Below, one piece after another: positions 31,817 to 34,211 of a stretch of 34,211 nt of DNA (within the stretch, counting starts at the first letter, position 1; every line of letters begins with the position of its first letter). The stretch comes from JAGORY01 sp964517585 (GTDB lineage: Bacteria > Patescibacteriota > Gracilibacteria > Peribacterales > Peribacteraceae), in NCBI GenBank assembly GCA_964517585.1, contig CAZFCB010000011.1, positions 1 through 34,211 on the forward strand. The letters are read 5' to 3'. The notes below the pieces were generated by a model. That model ran no database searches, had not been told where the DNA came from, and saw nothing but the letters and a program-made list of their open reading frames with translations. The position numbers were made by a program, and so were the translations under genes.

Positions 31817-32605
31817 ATGACTGCATCGTTTCAGGACAGAAATCAGTACATGCCTCTTCAGCCTGGAAATGGCCTAATTAAGCGTGTATATAGTAAACCA
31901 AACATTGCCGCACGAAAAGCGCACGCTGCCATTGTGTATCTTCTTGAAGAATTTGAGAAGAAATTTGCAGCTCGCTTTGATCATGTGCTCCTTGATCCTT
32001 GTTCCGGGAATGGTGTCATACCATGCACAGCGTCAATATACGAACGCGGACGTATTGCATCCGTTGTAGCAACTGATATAGAAAGTGCGTCTGTCGCTGT
32101 AACTAGACAAAATATGAGACTTACATGCTTCAGAGGCTTACATGATTTGCATCAATCTGGCGAACTAGAAGATTCAAAAGCACTTCTCGATCTATCCTAC
32201 AAACTTCATGCAAATAGATGCTATGGGTATTTGCCGTACACTGTCGAAAAACAGAACATGTCAGGCAATTGGGACAACATTGTTCCAGATAATACGATAA
32301 CTCTTATTGCAGCCGATCTGCCATTTGGAGGGAAAAGCATGGCTCTCGATGAAGATGGGAATCCATTACAAAAGGGAGAGAGAAATACAATGGTCTTATC
32401 ATTTCTTCGAAATATCAGAGCAAAAACACGTGACAACGCAGTTGTGGGTCTTATTACAGACGATAAAAAAATTGATAGAGATGAAAGAGACTTTCGGAGC
32501 AGTGAAGAATTTAGCTATGTAGCGGGTCAAGTGTTGCCTGCAAGTAAGAGCAAAGGCAAGTATGGCCTGAGACATTACTTACATATGCTCACACCAAAAA
32601 CCTAA
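31817..32605 (+). CDS. RNA methyltransferase-like protein (AviRa/UPF0020-like)
   Basis: Class I SAM-dependent methyltransferase of 262 aa. Motif I is LLDPCSGNG (58-66), followed by VVATDIES. The catalytic loop is ADLPFGG (166-172). A D-L-P-[FY]-G loop together with DPxSGxG is typical of guanine-N2 RNA methyltransferases (UPF0020/Trm14/THUMPD group), and the overall layout recalls AviRa, which methylates 23S rRNA and gives avilamycin resistance. The THUMP domain is absent. AT-rich codons and its leaderless start set it apart from core genes. rRNA or tRNA is the most likely substrate; DNA cannot be excluded. Confidence 0.7.
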   Translation: MTASFQDRNQYMPLQPGNGLIKRVYSKPNIAARKAHAAIVYLLEEFEKKFAARFDHVLLDPCSGNGVIPCTASIYERGRIASVVATDIESASVAVTRQNMRLTCFRGLHDLHQSGELEDSKALLDLSYKLHANRCYGYLPYTVEKQNMSGNWDNIVPDNTITLIAADLPFGGKSMALDEDGNPLQKGERNTMVLSFLRNIRAKTRDNAVVGLITDDKKIDRDERDFRSSEEFSYVAGQVLPASKSKGKYGLRHYLHMLTPKT

Positions 32606-32954
32606 ATCATGTATGTGGGGAAATTTTTTTACATAAATTTTTAGATCGTTAAGAGATGACCACAGTCAGACGAAGCTACTAGTGCAGCGAGAGCGAAAGA
32701 AAATCTCTGCGTAGAACGTTAATTTGTATCCTTTTTATGATATTTTAACGTTATTTTCTATGTTATACGTTAATTTTGTTGGCTGGGACTGGTGGATGAT
32801 TTGCGATCGATGAACACTTTCAAACTGCCCGCCTTCGCACTTCGTGCTACGGCGGGCCAAGCATCTCAGGCTTCGCGCGGCGTCCTTCGGACTTGCGCTC
32901 AGCTCTGATTCAGCTTGGCTGGGGCTGGTAGATGATTTGAGAAAGCATGCCAAT
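32606..32954. repeat. Intergenic region with direct repeats and hairpins
   Basis: A 25-bp direct repeat (TTGGCTGGG...GATGATTTG, two mismatches) occurs at 32779-32803 and 32915-32939. It flanks GC-richer DNA with a hairpin GCCCGCC...GGCGGGC (32827-32857). Left of it, ACGTTA occurs three times (32716, 32748, 32767). A third partial copy of TTGGCTGGG is at 33742. There is no convincing ORF. A 72-codon frame on the minus strand (32735-32953) is unsupported. Confidence 0.65.
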
Positions 32955-33704
32955 TTACTGGTTCAATTCTTCAATGTGTCTATGAATGCCTACAAGCATG
33001 AATTTTTGGAGGTTTTTTAACAGCTCGATAATGACATTCTGATATTTAACGATTGTCTCCTTGTCATAAAGCTTGTCCCTCGAGTCCTCAGTAGCGATAC
33101 CGTCCAACGCTGCAATTGCTTTCCGTAGAGGGGACATATACCTTTCATCAATCAATGATTGTATGGAATGTCGCTCAAGGGAGTCTGCTGAAACATTACA
33201 CATTTTTTCGATCAAACCGTTCAATAAATCTCGAAATCGAGAGTCATCATACTGCAGGACTCGCGTTTCTCTTTTTGATAGAATTGTTTCAGCTTGAGAA
33301 AAAAGATCTAATACTTCTTCTTTTGTGAAACGTACGCCTAATCTTTGTGACTGAATGAATTCAACCGCAAAAGGATTTGCTAGTAAGGCAGTTTTACGAT
33401 CCTTTGTATATGCAGTGACATCAGGAATGAGCGAAGGATGAAGAGCTTTTATTTTTCCCCTTGCGGAATCAAACAAGAAACAATGCGCACATGCCGGATT
33501 CTGAATACGATTAGAATCCGAGCAAAATGCTTTTTGCTCTACAAAGTTTGCATGCATTTCTCCATTGTCTCTTAGCTGAACAATTCTATTCTCGTGCTCA
33601 TGCCCACATGCAATGGGCTCCATTTTTTGCACCCTTTCCTTGAGATCTTTTAGGGTGTCCAACTTTGCAACTTCGTTTTCGTAAGATTCCTTTGCTTCAA
33701 TCAT
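32955..33704 (-). CDS. Hypothetical protein with Cys/His-rich segment, 249 aa
   Basis: No family recognised. The soluble protein has an N-terminal coiled-coil-like helix (YENEVAKLDTLKDLKERVQK). A Cys/His segment follows (IACGHEHENRI near 31-41, then CSDSN and CAHC near 61-75), which may bind a metal. The remaining 160 residues are helical and charged. It is AT-rich like the methyltransferase gene. An extended -10 TGA TATAAT (33720-33712) stands 7 nt before the ATG, predicting a leaderless transcript. Domain order suggests a regulatory or nucleic-acid-binding role only by analogy. Confidence 0.65.
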   Translation of the reverse strand: MIEAKESYENEVAKLDTLKDLKERVQKMEPIACGHEHENRIVQLRDNGEMHANFVEQKAFCSDSNRIQNPACAHCFLFDSARGKIKALHPSLIPDVTAYTKDRKTALLANPFAVEFIQSQRLGVRFTKEEVLDLFSQAETILSKRETRVLQYDDSRFRDLLNGLIEKMCNVSADSLERHSIQSLIDERYMSPLRKAIAALDGIATEDSRDKLYDKETIVKYQNVIIELLKNLQKFMLVGIHRHIEELNQ

Positions 33705-33966
33705 AATATATATTATATCACATATTGTAAAATAAACAACTTTGGCTGGGCAGCGCGCTCGTGAACTTTACCTTTGAATCCCTGACAACGTTTTTGAGGG
33801 GCTGGTTTCAGGGAAAGGAGGGCAGCACGGTCGGGGCTGAATGTTACAAATGTGACAGTACTACGAGGCTCCCCGAAGCCATACTTGACGAATTATTTTT
33901 TTATTTTAACATACATAATAAGCAAAGCGGTGACGGGCAGTCCCGTCACCGCTTTGTGATATACCG
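33705..33966. other. Intergenic region, nothing recognised apart from the terminator
   Basis: The left part holds the promoter of the 249-aa gene and the partial TTGGCTGGG repeat. The middle (33760-33890) is GC-richer with no supported gene. A 119-codon plus-strand frame from 33761 runs straight through the terminator and the end of the RND gene, so I reject it. Confidence 0.5.
33924..33957 (-). terminator. Intrinsic terminator after the RND transporter gene
   Basis: AAAGCGGTGACGGG and CCCGTCACCGCTTT are perfect 14-bp arms around a 4-base loop. On the minus strand the stem lies 10 bp after the RND stop codon and is followed by TTGCTTATTATG and AT-rich DNA. The T-tract is weak, but the stem is strong. 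Confidence 0.8.
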
Positions 33967-34211
33967 TCATACTCCAACAGATCCATTCACCTGCTTATGC
34001 TTTGCAACAGCGCGAAGGAGCGCCTTACGGCCAAGCAGCATGAAGAGTCCGGGGCGGATCATAATTTCTACAATAAGAGAAAGAAGTGATCCTCCGAACA
34101 TGGTAATACCCAAGGGATAGAGAATTTCCGTGCCGGGCTTCCCCGCACCCATGATAAGCGGGATGAGGGCAAGGAGTGTGGTTGCTGAGGTCATGACCAT
34201 CGGCGTGAGGC
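33967..34211 (-). CDS. RND efflux transporter, C-terminal fragment (CusA/CzcA-like)
   Basis: The frame is open to the window edge, so only about the last 81 residues are present and the start is missing. The segment LTPMVMTSATTLLALIPLIMGAGKPGTEILYPLGITMFGGSLLSLIVEIMIRP matches the last membrane helices of heavy-metal/hydrophobe RND pumps (VMTxATTxxGLxPL, then P-L-x-x-x-x-x-G-G). The tail MLLGRKALLRAVAKHKQ follows the last helix. The substrate cannot be told from this part. The partner membrane-fusion protein would be expected outside the window. Confidence 0.85.
   Translation of the reverse strand, partial: LTPMVMTSATTLLALIPLIMGAGKPGTEILYPLGITMFGGSLLSLIVEIMIRPGLFMLLGRKALLRAVAKHKQVNGSVGV

Noticed and set aside
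32735..32953. 72-codon minus-strand ORF between the accessory genes
   Set aside because: It overlaps direct repeats and a hairpin, with no start signals or recognisable features.
33761..34120. 119-codon plus-strand ORF
   Set aside because: It runs through the perfect terminator stem and across the end of the RND gene in antisense. Its protein has no family features.
1..34211. Alternative genetic code (UGA = Gly)
   Set aside because: TGA ends several solid genes at the expected length (small membrane protein 9181-9183, pilin 16763-16765, SLH protein 23277-23279).

Overview
The window looks like a bacterial chromosome fragment from the Candidate Phyla Radiation (Patescibacteria). A Peregrinibacteria/Peribacteria-type genome is my best guess, by inference from gene content only. 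Supporting signs are short intergenic gaps, many small membrane proteins, a membrane-tethered Clp-like ATPase coupled to a small membrane protein, repeated VirB2-like pilin domains, and an SLH surface protein. TGA is used as a normal stop (for example at 9181-9183, 16763-16765 and 23277-23279), so this is not the UGA=Gly code of Gracilibacteria/Absconditabacteria. A 100-N scaffold gap lies at 1499-1598 and the right edge cuts an RND efflux gene.

Layout. 1-1799: an unrecognised coiled-coil protein and the tail of a second gene broken by the gap. 1810-4290 (-): a large secreted lamin-tail/PKD protein. 4653-8182 (+): rny, tuf and an rpsJ with a Lys/Ala-rich extension. 8215-11600 (+): a hypothetical protein, then a small membrane protein coupled (TGATG) to a membrane-anchored double-AAA+ ATPase whose first ATPase domain is degenerate. 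11542-12571: a PGPGW-like membrane protein and a REP-associated tyrosine transposase (RAYT) flanked by its likely REP repeats. 12577-14057 (-): rpmF-nusB-rnc. 14339-16765: a Bax-inhibitor-1 family protein diverging from two tandem-repeat VirB2-like pilin genes. 16752-18577: folP, a previously hidden 53-aa membrane protein, a 121-bp inverted-repeat element and gmk. About 18727-19185: a structured RNA candidate with no recognised family. 19226-25167: two membrane proteins, then an SLH/DUF4215 surface protein and two more membrane proteins. 25164-30765 (-): an alpha-glucan cluster (GT4, GH57, GH15, ROK kinase). 30893-33704: AT-richer accessory genes, including an RNA methyltransferase-like protein. 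33967-34211 (-): the C-terminal end of a CusA/CzcA-like RND transporter.

Cross-cutting signals. (i) Eleven genes have a -10 hexamer, several of them extended (TGn), only 6-13 nt before the start codon, which points to widespread leaderless transcription. Two divergent pairs share overlapping, near-symmetric -10 elements. (ii) Highly expressed genes with longer leaders (tuf, rpsJ) show pyrimidine-rich sequence instead of a Shine-Dalgarno. (iii) Several intra-operon gaps carry hairpins whose arms are built from short near-repeats, different in each place. (iv) RAYT/REP and other palindromic repeats are concentrated between genes.

The genes fall into housekeeping RNA/translation functions (rny, tuf, rpsJ, rpmF, nusB, rnc, gmk), an envelope/surface set (LTD protein, SLH protein, pilins, membrane AAA+), and storage-polysaccharide metabolism (GT4 synthesis; GH57/GH15 breakdown; ROK phosphorylation of released sugar). 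The most promising unexplained items are the structured RNA, the pseudo-ATPase membrane unfoldase pair, and the triple-repeat pilins.
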